Shown here: piece after piece, positions 23,245 to 30,095 of the stretch
Layout of the letters: each line of letters opens with the position of its first letter
Numbering within the stretch: the stretch's first letter is position 1
From: Streptomyces chartreusis NRRL 3882
GTDB taxonomy: Bacteria > Actinomycetota > Actinomycetes > Streptomycetales > Streptomycetaceae
Assembly: GCF_900236475.1 (NCBI RefSeq)
Contig: NZ_LT963352.1
Location: forward strand, 3,286,001 to 3,350,000
Direction of reading: 5' to 3'
DNA length: 64,000 bases
Notes under the pieces: generated by a model
What the model was told of the DNA's origin: nothing
Databases searched by the model: none
What the model saw: the letters and a program-made list of their open reading frames with translations, nothing else
Made by a program: the position numbers and the translations under genes

Positions 23245-24522
23245 ATGTCAGCCGATACCGCCGCCGAGTCCCTCGCCCGGCTCGCCGCCGAGCGTGTCGA
23301 CCACCGCTTCAAGGGCCTCCCGCCGGACGCCGACGGCCTGACCGTGGGCGAGCTGGCCGCCCAGCGCCGGAACCTCTTCACCGGTGGCTTCGCCACGCCC
23401 GTGCTCGCGCTGTCCGCCGAGCGCCTGGAGCACAACCTGAGGCTGATGGAGACCTACGCGGACCGGCACGGCCTGGCCTTCGCGCCGCACGGCAAGACCT
23501 CCATGGCGCCGCAGCTGTTCCAGCGTCAGATCGACCACGGGGCGTGGGGCATCACGCTGGCGGTGCCGCACCAGGTGCGGGTGGCGCGCGCGTTCGGCAC
23601 CCGGCGCGTGTTCCTGGCGAACGAGCTGGTCGACCCGGCGGCCCTGCGCTGGGTCTCCGCCGAGCTCGACGCCGACCCGGAGTTCCGCTTCATCGCCTAC
23701 GTCGACTCGGTGCGCGGGGTGGAGCTGATGGACGCCGCGCTGGGCGAAGCCCGGCGCCCGCTGGACGTCGTCGTGGAACTCGCCGCCGGGGAGGGCGCCC
23801 GTACCGGTGTGCGTACGGAGGCGGAGTGCGCGGCGGTCGCGGACGCGGTGGCCCGCACGCGGTCCCTGCGGCTGGTCGGCGTCGCGGGCTACGAGGGCGA
23901 GGTGCCGAAGGCCGACCCGGAGCGGGTGACGGCGTGGCTGCGGCGGCTGGTCGCGCTGGCCGCCGGCTTCGACGAGGCCGGACGGTTCTCCGGTGTGGAC
24001 GAGATCGTCGTCAGCGCGGGCGGCAGCGCCTGGTTCGACGCGGTGGCCGACGTCTTCGCGGAGATCCCCGAACTCTCCCGGCCCGTCCTGAAGCTGCTGC
24101 GCTCGGGCGCCTACGTCTCGCACGACGACGGCCACTACCGCAAGCTGACCCCGTTCAACCGGGTGCCCGAGGAGGGCGCCCTGGAGCCGGCGTTCCGGCT
24201 GTGGACGCAGGTCGTGTCGCGGCCCTCCGCCGAGCAGGCCTTCGTCAACGCGGGCAAGCGGGACGCGGCCTACGACCTCGACCTGCCCTTCGCCCAGGTG
24301 ATCCGCCGGGACGGCGCCGAGCGCCCGGCCACCGGCGTGTCGGTGACGGCCCTGTCCGACCAGCACGCCTGGCTGAGCACCACGCCGGAGGCGGATCTGG
24401 AGGTGGGCGACTGGGTCGGTCTGGGGCTGTCCCATCCGTGCACGTCGTTCGACAAGTGGCCGCTGATCCCGGTCGCTCAGGCGGACGGCACGGTCGTCGA
24501 CTACGTCCGTACGTTCTTCTAG
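23245..24522 (+). CDS. Fold-III PLP amino-acid deaminase (D-serine dehydratase / D-threonine aldolase-like)
   Basis: 425 residues from ATG 23245, with GGGAGG upstream. An alanine-racemase-type N-terminal barrel has the PLP Lys in APHGKTSMAP (about 84). A C-terminal metal-binding domain has SHPCTSFDKWPLIPV, whose His and Cys are the usual divalent-metal ligands of eukaryotic-type D-serine dehydratases and D-threonine aldolases. It should eliminate ammonia from a D-configured 3-hydroxy amino acid through an enamine/imine. Candidate substrates are D-serine, D-threonine or D-glucosaminate. The gene is divergent from the KDG-kinase operon and 12 nt upstream of the D-aminoacylase, with RidA nearby to finish the reaction. 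Confidence 0.9.
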   Translation: MSADTAAESLARLAAERVDHRFKGLPPDADGLTVGELAAQRRNLFTGGFATPVLALSAERLEHNLRLMETYADRHGLAFAPHGKTSMAPQLFQRQIDHGAWGITLAVPHQVRVARAFGTRRVFLANELVDPAALRWVSAELDADPEFRFIAYVDSVRGVELMDAALGEARRPLDVVVELAAGEGARTGVRTEAECAAVADAVARTRSLRLVGVAGYEGEVPKADPERVTAWLRRLVALAAGFDEAGRFSGVDEIVVSAGGSAWFDAVADVFAEIPELSRPVLKLLRSGAYVSHDDGHYRKLTPFNRVPEEGALEPAFRLWTQVVSRPSAEQAFVNAGKRDAAYDLDLPFAQVIRRDGAERPATGVSVTALSDQHAWLSTTPEADLEVGDWVGLGLSHPCTSFDKWPLIPVAQADGTVVDYVRTFF

Positions 24523-24534
24523 GAGGCCGGCGCG

Positions 24535-26145
24535 ATGGAAGAGCTCGTCATCCGGGACGCGGACGTCGTGGACGGCTCCGGCGAACCCTCCTACCGGGCC
24601 GATGTCGTGGTCGACGGCGGCCGGATCGTGGGCATCGTCAAGGAGGCCGCCGCGGCCGGCTGCCAGCGGCCGAAGGCGCGCCGGGAGCTGGACGCCGAGG
24701 GCCTCGTCCTCGCCCCCGGCTTCGTCGACATGCACGCCCACAGCGACCTGGCCCTGCTGCGGGACCCCGACCACAGCGCCAAGGCCGCGCAGGGCGTCAC
24801 GCTGGAGGTCATCGGCCAGGACGGGCTGTCGTACGCGCCGGTCGACGACCGCACGCTCGGCGAGGTGCGCCGGGCGATCGCCGGGTGGAACGGCTCCGGC
24901 GACGACATCCACTTCGACTGGCGGACGGTGGGCGAGTACCTGGACCGCCTCGATGGCGGCATCGCCGTGAACGCGGCCTACCTCGTCCCGCAGGGCACGG
25001 TCCGCGCGCTCGCCGTCGGCTGGGAGGACCGGGAGGCCACCCCGCGGGAGCTGGACCGGATGCGGCAGTTGGTCGCCGAGGGCATGGAGCAGGGCGCCGT
25101 CGGCATGTCGTCGGGGCTGACGTACACGCCCGGCATGTACGCGAAGGACGCCGAACTGACCGAGCTGTGCCGGGTGGTGGCGTCCTACGGCGGCTACTAC
25201 TGCCCGCACCACCGCTCCTACGGCGCGGGCGCCCTGGAGGCGTACCGGGAGATGGTCGCGCTGACCCGGGAGGCGGGCTGCTCCCTGCATCTCGCCCACG
25301 CCACCATGAACTTCGGCGTGAACAAGGGCCGCGCGCCCGAGCTGCTGGCCCTGCTGGACGAGGCGCTGGCGGCCGGGGCGGACATCAGCCTCGACACGTA
25401 CCCCTACACACCGGGCTGTACGACGCTCGCGGCCGTGCTGCCGAGCTGGGCGAGCGAGGGCGGCCCCGAGCAGGTCCTCAGGCGGCTGGCGGACGAGGAG
25501 ACGGCCGGGCGGATCCGCCACGACCTGGAGGTCACCGGCTCGGACGGCTGCCACGGTGTGCCCATCGAGTGGGACACGATCGAGATCTCCGGCGTGGGCG
25601 ATCCGGCCCTGGCCGATTTCGTCGGCCTAACGGTCCAGGAGTCGGCGGACGCGCGGGGCGAGGCCCCCTGGGTGACCGCGCGCGGGCTGCTGCTGGCCGA
25701 CCGGCTGGCGCCGACGATCCTCCAGCACGTCGGCCACGAGGAGAACGTCCGGGCGATCATGCGCCACCGGGTGCACACGGGCGGCTCGGACGGCATCCTC
25801 CAGGGCGCCAAGCCGCACCCGCGCGCCTACGGCACGTTCCCGCACTACCTCGGCCACTACGTGCGGGAGTTGGGGGTGCTGTCGCTGGAGGAGTGCGTCG
25901 CGCACCTCACCTCGCGCCCGGCGGCCCGGCTCCGGCTGCCGGACCGGGGCCTGGTGCGCGAGGGGTACGTCGCCGACCTGGTGCTCTTCGACCCGGCGAC
26001 GGTCGCGGCGGGGTCGAGCTTCGCCGAGCCGCGCGTGCTCCCGACGGGCATCCCGTACGTGCTGGTCGGCGGGCGGTTCGTGATCGAGGACGGGCGCCGC
26101 ACCGACGCCCTGGCGGGCCGGGCGGTCCGCAGGACTCCCGCGTGA
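24535..26145 (+). CDS. D-aminoacylase-family amidohydrolase with altered metal-bridge residue
   Basis: 536 residues from ATG 24535, typical for N-acyl-D-amino-acid amidohydrolases. Metal-site motifs: DMHAHSD (about 63-69), CPHHRSYGAG, HLAHATMNFG and HTGGSDGI with the catalytic Asp. D-aminoacylases usually carry Cys in VGNCG as a metal ligand. Here the segment reads VIGQDGLSYAP (24808-24840), so Asp takes that place. This may change metal use or substrate. The predicted reaction is hydrolysis of an N-acyl group from a D-amino acid or amino-sugar acid, feeding the deaminase encoded 12 nt upstream. The gene ends at a hairpin shared with the convergent protease gene. Confidence 0.9.
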   Translation: MEELVIRDADVVDGSGEPSYRADVVVDGGRIVGIVKEAAAAGCQRPKARRELDAEGLVLAPGFVDMHAHSDLALLRDPDHSAKAAQGVTLEVIGQDGLSYAPVDDRTLGEVRRAIAGWNGSGDDIHFDWRTVGEYLDRLDGGIAVNAAYLVPQGTVRALAVGWEDREATPRELDRMRQLVAEGMEQGAVGMSSGLTYTPGMYAKDAELTELCRVVASYGGYYCPHHRSYGAGALEAYREMVALTREAGCSLHLAHATMNFGVNKGRAPELLALLDEALAAGADISLDTYPYTPGCTTLAAVLPSWASEGGPEQVLRRLADEETAGRIRHDLEVTGSDGCHGVPIEWDTIEISGVGDPALADFVGLTVQESADARGEAPWVTARGLLLADRLAPTILQHVGHEENVRAIMRHRVHTGGSDGILQGAKPHPRAYGTFPHYLGHYVRELGVLSLEECVAHLTSRPAARLRLPDRGLVREGYVADLVLFDPATVAAGSSFAEPRVLPTGIPYVLVGGRFVIEDGRRTDALAGRAVRRTPA

Positions 26146-26161
26146 CCGCCCGACCCGGGGA

Positions 26162-26189
26162 CCTGCCCTGGCCTTACGGCCTGGGCAGG
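26162..26189. terminator. Bidirectional hairpin between D-aminoacylase and protease genes
   Basis: CCTGCCCTGGCC (26162-26173) and GGCCTGGGCAGG (26178-26189) pair with one mismatch around the 4-nt loop TTAC. It lies 16 nt after the plus-strand stop and overlaps the last codons of the minus-strand protease, so it can serve both convergent genes. Confidence 0.7.
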
Positions 26190-27100
26190 GTGCAGCCGCT
26201 CGCGCTCAGGTCGAGCTTGTTGTCGATGCCGAAGCAGGCCGGGATCTGATAGGTCTCCTGGCCGTAGTTGATGCCCTTGCGGACCGTCACGTTGCCGCTC
26301 GCGTCGACCTCACAGGGGTTGTTCACCGTGCAGCGCTCGCCGTCCTCGTTGCCGGTGTTGTTGATGGCGACGACCTTGCCGGTGGCCTGGTCGACGACGG
26401 GCGAGCCGGACGTGCCGCCGATGGTGTTGCAGGCGGAGGTGTAACGGACCGAGTCCTTCCAGGTCCAGTCGCCCTCCTTCAGGCGGTGCGCGAACCCGTC
26501 GATGTCGCAGCTGTAGATCCGCTTCCAGTAGCCGGAGGGGATGCTGATGGCGGTGCCGGCGACCGGGTGCGTGTCGTTCAGCGTCAGCGGGCTGATGCCG
26601 TACGAGCTCTTGATCTGCGCGTAGCTGGTGGTGAGCTGGTAGAACGCGACGTCCGTGTCGGTCATCGTGCCGTACGCGAGCTTGGCGGCGCGCAGGGTCG
26701 CGACGCGCGAGCCGGAGGCGTTGAGCAGGCCGAAGGTGCGGCTGGAGGCCTTGTCGACGAGCACCTCGCCGGGTGCGGGGAAGCCGCTGTCCAGGCAGTG
26801 GCCGTTGGTCATCACCAGCGCCGGGTCGTCGGCCTCGGAGTCCGGCATGCGGACGACGGAGCCGGAGCAGTTGCTGAGCGCGACCGTGCCGGCGAAGTTC
26901 ACGCCCTTGGGCGCCGGGTTGGTGATCCCGGACACGGTCTCCGCTGCGGACGTGACCACGTCCGAGACGGCGGACGTGACCGCGCCCGTGTCCGCGACCT
27001 TGCCGACGCCCGTGGGGGCGGCCTCGGCAGCGGTCGCGGGAGCCGCGCCGGCCCCGGCTATCGCCAGGGCGCAGAACGCGGCTGCGAGAGGTTTTCTCAT
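26174..27100 (-). CDS. Secreted trypsin-like serine protease
   Basis: 308 residues from ATG 27100; a longer frame to 27196 has no signal peptide at its start and is not favoured. Signal peptide about 1-28 (MRKPLAAAFCALAIAG...ATAAE). A short propeptide-like Ala/Val/Thr-rich segment follows. The peptidase domain has the triad His in TNGHCLDSG, Asp in TDTDVAFYQL and Ser in IGGTSGSPVVD. Six or more Cys residues suggest disulphides. The family is S1-like bacterial proteases (distant from the alpha-lytic group). It acts outside the cell. A 162-bp gap separates it from the next upstream gene. Confidence 0.92.
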   Translation of the reverse strand: MRKPLAAAFCALAIAGAGAAPATAAEAAPTGVGKVADTGAVTSAVSDVVTSAAETVSGITNPAPKGVNFAGTVALSNCSGSVVRMPDSEADDPALVMTNGHCLDSGFPAPGEVLVDKASSRTFGLLNASGSRVATLRAAKLAYGTMTDTDVAFYQLTTSYAQIKSSYGISPLTLNDTHPVAGTAISIPSGYWKRIYSCDIDGFAHRLKEGDWTWKDSVRYTSACNTIGGTSGSPVVDQATGKVVAINNTGNEDGERCTVNNPCEVDASGNVTVRKGINYGQETYQIPACFGIDNKLDLSASGCTLPRP

Positions 27101-27262
27101 GGGGGGTCCCCTCTTGCGACGGAGGCGGCCGGAAATCTTCCGGCCGCCCGCACTGTTGTCATGCGCATTGTGATCGTCGCAAGGCGGGTGGGGCAAGGAC
27201 TTGTTCCGCGACCGGAACCCGTCCGTCCGGTCTGACCCTACTCAACGGCCCTGGCGGGTCGG

Positions 27263-28021
27263 CTACTTGGGGCCCTTGGTGCCGCCGGGGCCGTGTCCGG
27301 GCTTTTCACCGGATCTGCCCGGGGCCGAGGTGCCGGCGGCGGGAGCGGAGGTCGTCGGGGTACCGGCCGTGGGACTGCCGGCCGAGGGACTCGCGGGGTC
27401 CGGCCCGGACTCGGACGGGGTGGGGCTCGCCGCGGTGGACGGGCTCCCGGACGCGGCGCCGGACGGCTCGTCACGATCCGTCGGCCCGCCGACGAACGGG
27501 GCCTGAGAGGTCGATGCCCGACCGCCGCCGGTGGACGGCGCCGAGGGCGACTCCCCCGCCGTCGGGCCCGTCCGGCCACCCCCGCCCGGGCGCGAACCGC
27601 CCTCGCGCGCCCCGCCGGAGGGCGCGTCCGAGAAGCCGAGACCGGCGATCAGCGCGGCCGCCGACACGGCGCCCACGACTCCGGCGGCGACCGCCACGCG
27701 GCGGGCACGCCACGGCGCTCGTCTGCGGCGGGAGCGGCGGCCCGCACCGGAACGGCCGTGCGCCGGTACCGCCGGCAGCTCGCGCGTGTCACCCGCACCG
27801 CCCGGACCGTGCGGGTCGTCGTGGGCGCCCCGGAGGTCCCGGGTGTCCCGGAGGTCCCGGGCGTCCGTGGGGTCGTACACGTCCTGCCATCCGTGTGCCG
27901 CCGCCGGATCCGCGTACGCGTCATAGGCCGGTGGCGGGTCGGCCTGCGGCAGGTACACGTTCGGCGGCCCCTGGGGGCCGCCGTTCGTCGCTCCGTCGGC
28001 GTACTCGGATGGCCTGGACAT
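27263..28021 (-). CDS. Single-pass membrane protein with Pro/Ser/Thr-rich exterior
   Basis: 252 residues from ATG 28021. The cytoplasmic N-terminal ~115 residues are Pro/Tyr/Asp-rich and contain the small repeat DLRDTRDLR, encoded by direct repeats near 27830-27865. A basic patch (RRSRRRRAPWRARR) precedes one membrane helix (VAVAAGVVGAVSAAALIAGL). The outer ~110 residues are low-complexity Gly/Ser/Pro/Thr, probably cell-wall spanning and possibly glycosylated. There is no enzymatic motif. It resembles many streptomycete proteins of unknown role; a sensor or anti-sigma-like function is possible but unsupported. Confidence 0.75.
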   Translation of the reverse strand: MSRPSEYADGATNGGPQGPPNVYLPQADPPPAYDAYADPAAAHGWQDVYDPTDARDLRDTRDLRGAHDDPHGPGGAGDTRELPAVPAHGRSGAGRRSRRRRAPWRARRVAVAAGVVGAVSAAALIAGLGFSDAPSGGAREGGSRPGGGGRTGPTAGESPSAPSTGGGRASTSQAPFVGGPTDRDEPSGAASGSPSTAASPTPSESGPDPASPSAGSPTAGTPTTSAPAAGTSAPGRSGEKPGHGPGGTKGPK

Positions 28022-28147
28022 GGCGGCGCATTCTAGGCATCGATGGTGCTGGTGGGACAGCGCGCGGCGATATCCGCCCAAACCGACGCGTCTCACGTGG
28101 CGGAAAACACGACCCGTGACGCATTACCGCCCCGTAAGCTCCCAGAC

Positions 28148-29359
28148 ATGCAGGTGATCCAGTCGACCAAGCTCGCCAACGTCTGTTACGAGATCCGGGG
28201 CCCGGTGCTCGAGGAGGCGATGCGGCTGGAAGCCGCCGGTCACCGCATCCTCAAGCTGAACACGGGCAACCCGGCGGCGTTCGGCTTCGAGTGCCCGCCC
28301 GAGATCCTGGAGGACATCCTCCGGAACGTGTCCTCGGCGCACGGGTACGGAGACGCCAAGGGGCTGCTGGCGGCCCGCCGCGCGGTCGTGATGCACAACC
28401 AGACACTCGGCATCGAGACGGACGTCGAGCACGTCTTCATCGGCAACGGCGTCTCCGAGCTGATCGTGATGGCGATGCAGGGCCTGCTGGACGACGGGGA
28501 CGAGGTGCTCGTGCCCGCCCCGGACTATCCGCTGTGGACCGCCGCCGTCTCCCTGTCCGGCGGCACCGCCGTGCACTACCGGTGCGACGAGCAGTCCGAC
28601 TGGATGCCGGACCTGGCCGACGTCGAGCGCAAGGTCACCGACCGCACCAAGGCGCTCGTGATCATCAACCCCAACAACCCGACCGGGGCCGTCTACGACG
28701 AGGCGATGATCAAGGGGCTCACCGACATCGCCCGCCGCCACAACCTGCTGGTCTGCTCGGACGAGATCTACGACAAGATCCTCTACGACGGCGCCACGCA
28801 CACCCCGACCGCCGCCGTCGCCCCCGACCTGCTGACCCTCACCTTCAACGGCATGTCGAAGGCGTACCGGGTGGCCGGCTACCGGGTCGGCTGGATGTCC
28901 ATCTCCGGACCCCGCGCGCACGCCGACTCCTACATCGAGGGCCTGACGATCCTGGCGAACATGCGGCTGTGCGCGAACATGCCGGGACAGCACGGCGTCG
29001 TCGCGGCGCTCAGCGGACGCCAGACGATCAACGACCTGGTACTGCCGGGCGGCCGGCTGCGCGAGCAGCGGGACGTCGCCTACGAGCTGCTGACCCAGAT
29101 CCCGGGCGTGACCTGCGTGAAGCCGAAGGGGGCGCTGTATCTCTTCCCGCGCCTCGACCCCAAGGTCTTCAAGATCAAGGACGACCGGCGGATGGTCCTG
29201 GACCTGCTCCGCCGCGAGAAGATCATGGTCGTCCAGGGCACCGGCTTCAACTGGCCGGAGCCGGACCACTTCCGGGTGGTGACCCTGCCGACGGTCGGGG
29301 ACCTGCGGGACGCCGTGGGCCGGATCGGGCATTTCCTGGACGGCTACAGCCAGGCCTGA
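28148..29359 (+). CDS. AlaA-type pyridoxal-phosphate aminotransferase
   Basis: 403 residues from ATG 28148. A class I aminotransferase, closest in pattern to alanine/valine-pyruvate transaminases: LKLNTGNPAAFGFE, VFIGNGVSELIVMAMQGLL, IINPNNPTGAVY, CSDEIYDKILYDG. PLP Lys is in FNGMSKAYRVAGYRVGW (about 238), with a C-terminal Arg in HFRVVTLP for the substrate carboxylate. Expected reaction: pyruvate plus glutamate to alanine plus 2-oxoglutarate, in the cytosol. It is a monocistronic-looking gene; the region upstream is shared with the divergent membrane protein. Confidence 0.92.
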   Translation: MQVIQSTKLANVCYEIRGPVLEEAMRLEAAGHRILKLNTGNPAAFGFECPPEILEDILRNVSSAHGYGDAKGLLAARRAVVMHNQTLGIETDVEHVFIGNGVSELIVMAMQGLLDDGDEVLVPAPDYPLWTAAVSLSGGTAVHYRCDEQSDWMPDLADVERKVTDRTKALVIINPNNPTGAVYDEAMIKGLTDIARRHNLLVCSDEIYDKILYDGATHTPTAAVAPDLLTLTFNGMSKAYRVAGYRVGWMSISGPRAHADSYIEGLTILANMRLCANMPGQHGVVAALSGRQTINDLVLPGGRLREQRDVAYELLTQIPGVTCVKPKGALYLFPRLDPKVFKIKDDRRMVLDLLRREKIMVVQGTGFNWPEPDHFRVVTLPTVGDLRDAVGRIGHFLDGYSQA

Positions 29360-29413
29360 CCGGCGACACCTCGCTCACCGTACGTGTGCATCCAGTCCGG
29401 TTTTGCGAACAAC

Positions 29414-29442
29414 TCAACTTTAGACGAAATCTAAGCTAGGAT
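29414..29442 (+). promoter_or_regulatory. Candidate promoter with operator-like inverted repeat
   Basis: TAGGAT at 29437-29442 is a good -10. A weak -35 (TCAACT, 29414-29419) lies 17 bp upstream. Between them TTAGA (29420-29424) and TCTAA (29430-29434) form an inverted repeat with a 5-bp centre, in an unusually AT-rich patch. A repressor bound here would block the promoter. AGGAGG at 29461-29466 then serves the gene starting at 29474. Confidence 0.6.
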
Positions 29443-29473
29443 GGGTTCCTGTAAGCACTCAGGAGGCCCTCCC

Positions 29474-29896
29474 ATGTACGAACCGATCCGCGCCAAGTCG
29501 GTCCACAGCACGGTGGACGGCCCCAACCCCGACTTTCCCCACCGTTCCCGCGAGGAAGAGCTGGACATCCAGCTCGCGGGTCATCTCGCCGCCCTGCTCG
29601 CCGTCACGGACGAGCTGCGGGCGACGGAGACCTCGACCGACCTGGACACCGCGGCGGAGCGGCTCGCGGAGCAGGTGGGCCGGCTGCGGGGAGGGCGTAC
29701 GCCGGTCCGCGCGCCGATGAGCGGCATCCGGCGGGAGCGCGGCGCGGCAGCCCTGCACCGGAGGGCGCACGCCCTGGCGGGCCGCGCGCTGGTCGTCGCC
29801 GCCTCCCGCGCCGACACGGCGGCAGCCATCCTGTCCGCCGAGCGGATGGACGCGCACGCCGCGGCCCTGGAGCCGCGCGAACTCGCCTCCCGCTGA
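29474..29896 (+). CDS. Small Arg/Ala-rich helical protein, unknown
   Basis: 140 residues from ATG 29474 with AGGAGG upstream. The N-terminal ~30 residues are polar (SVHSTVDGPNPDFPHRSREE). The rest is predicted helical, with ELDIQLAGHLAALLAVTDEL, an Arg-rich middle (RRERGAAALHRRAHALAGR) and an Ala-rich end. There are no Cys, no signal peptide and no recognised family. It could bind nucleic acid or a partner through the basic helices. It is a single gene between a palindromic promoter and a strong terminator, so its expression appears individually controlled. Confidence 0.75.
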   Translation: MYEPIRAKSVHSTVDGPNPDFPHRSREEELDIQLAGHLAALLAVTDELRATETSTDLDTAAERLAEQVGRLRGGRTPVRAPMSGIRRERGAAALHRRAHALAGRALVVAASRADTAAAILSAERMDAHAAALEPRELASR

Positions 29897-29922
29897 GCCC
29901 CGGAGGGGCTCCCCCAGACGGC

Positions 29923-29960
29923 CCCGGTCCGCGCGCACCCGCAGCGACGCGCGGACCGGG
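29923..29960 (+). terminator. Strong hairpin terminator after the small helical protein gene
   Basis: CCCGGTCCGCGCG (29923-29935) and CGCGCGGACCGGG (29948-29960) form a perfect 13-bp stem with a 12-nt loop, 26 nt after the stop codon. There is no clear T tract. It may also stop transcription coming from the other strand. Confidence 0.82.
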
Positions 29961-30020
29961 TGCCATGCACTGCGCCGGCTTGAGCCGGTTATCGCCGCTG
30001 TGCTTCTTGGCTGTGGGTTA

Positions 30021-30064
30021 GTGCGGGTCGTGCGTGGCTGGTCGCGCAGTTCCCCGCGCCCCTG
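30021..30064 (-). repeat. Dispersed intergenic repeat, copy 2
   Basis: Inverted copy of the element at 12823-12865. Read on the minus strand it starts CAGGGGCGCGGGGAACTGCG and continues through ACCAGCCACGCACGACCCGCAC. The 20-bp core is identical in both copies. It sits 31 bp past the 3' end of the convergent secreted propeller gene. Confidence 0.7.
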
Positions 30065-30095
30065 AGGACGTGCCCGCCCAGGGCGTTTGAGTGCC

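Noticed and set aside
23544..26249. 901-codon plus-strand frame in another frame of the deaminase and aminoacylase genes
   Set aside because: Out of frame with two recognised enzymes and rich in Arg/Gly runs, typical of shadow frames.
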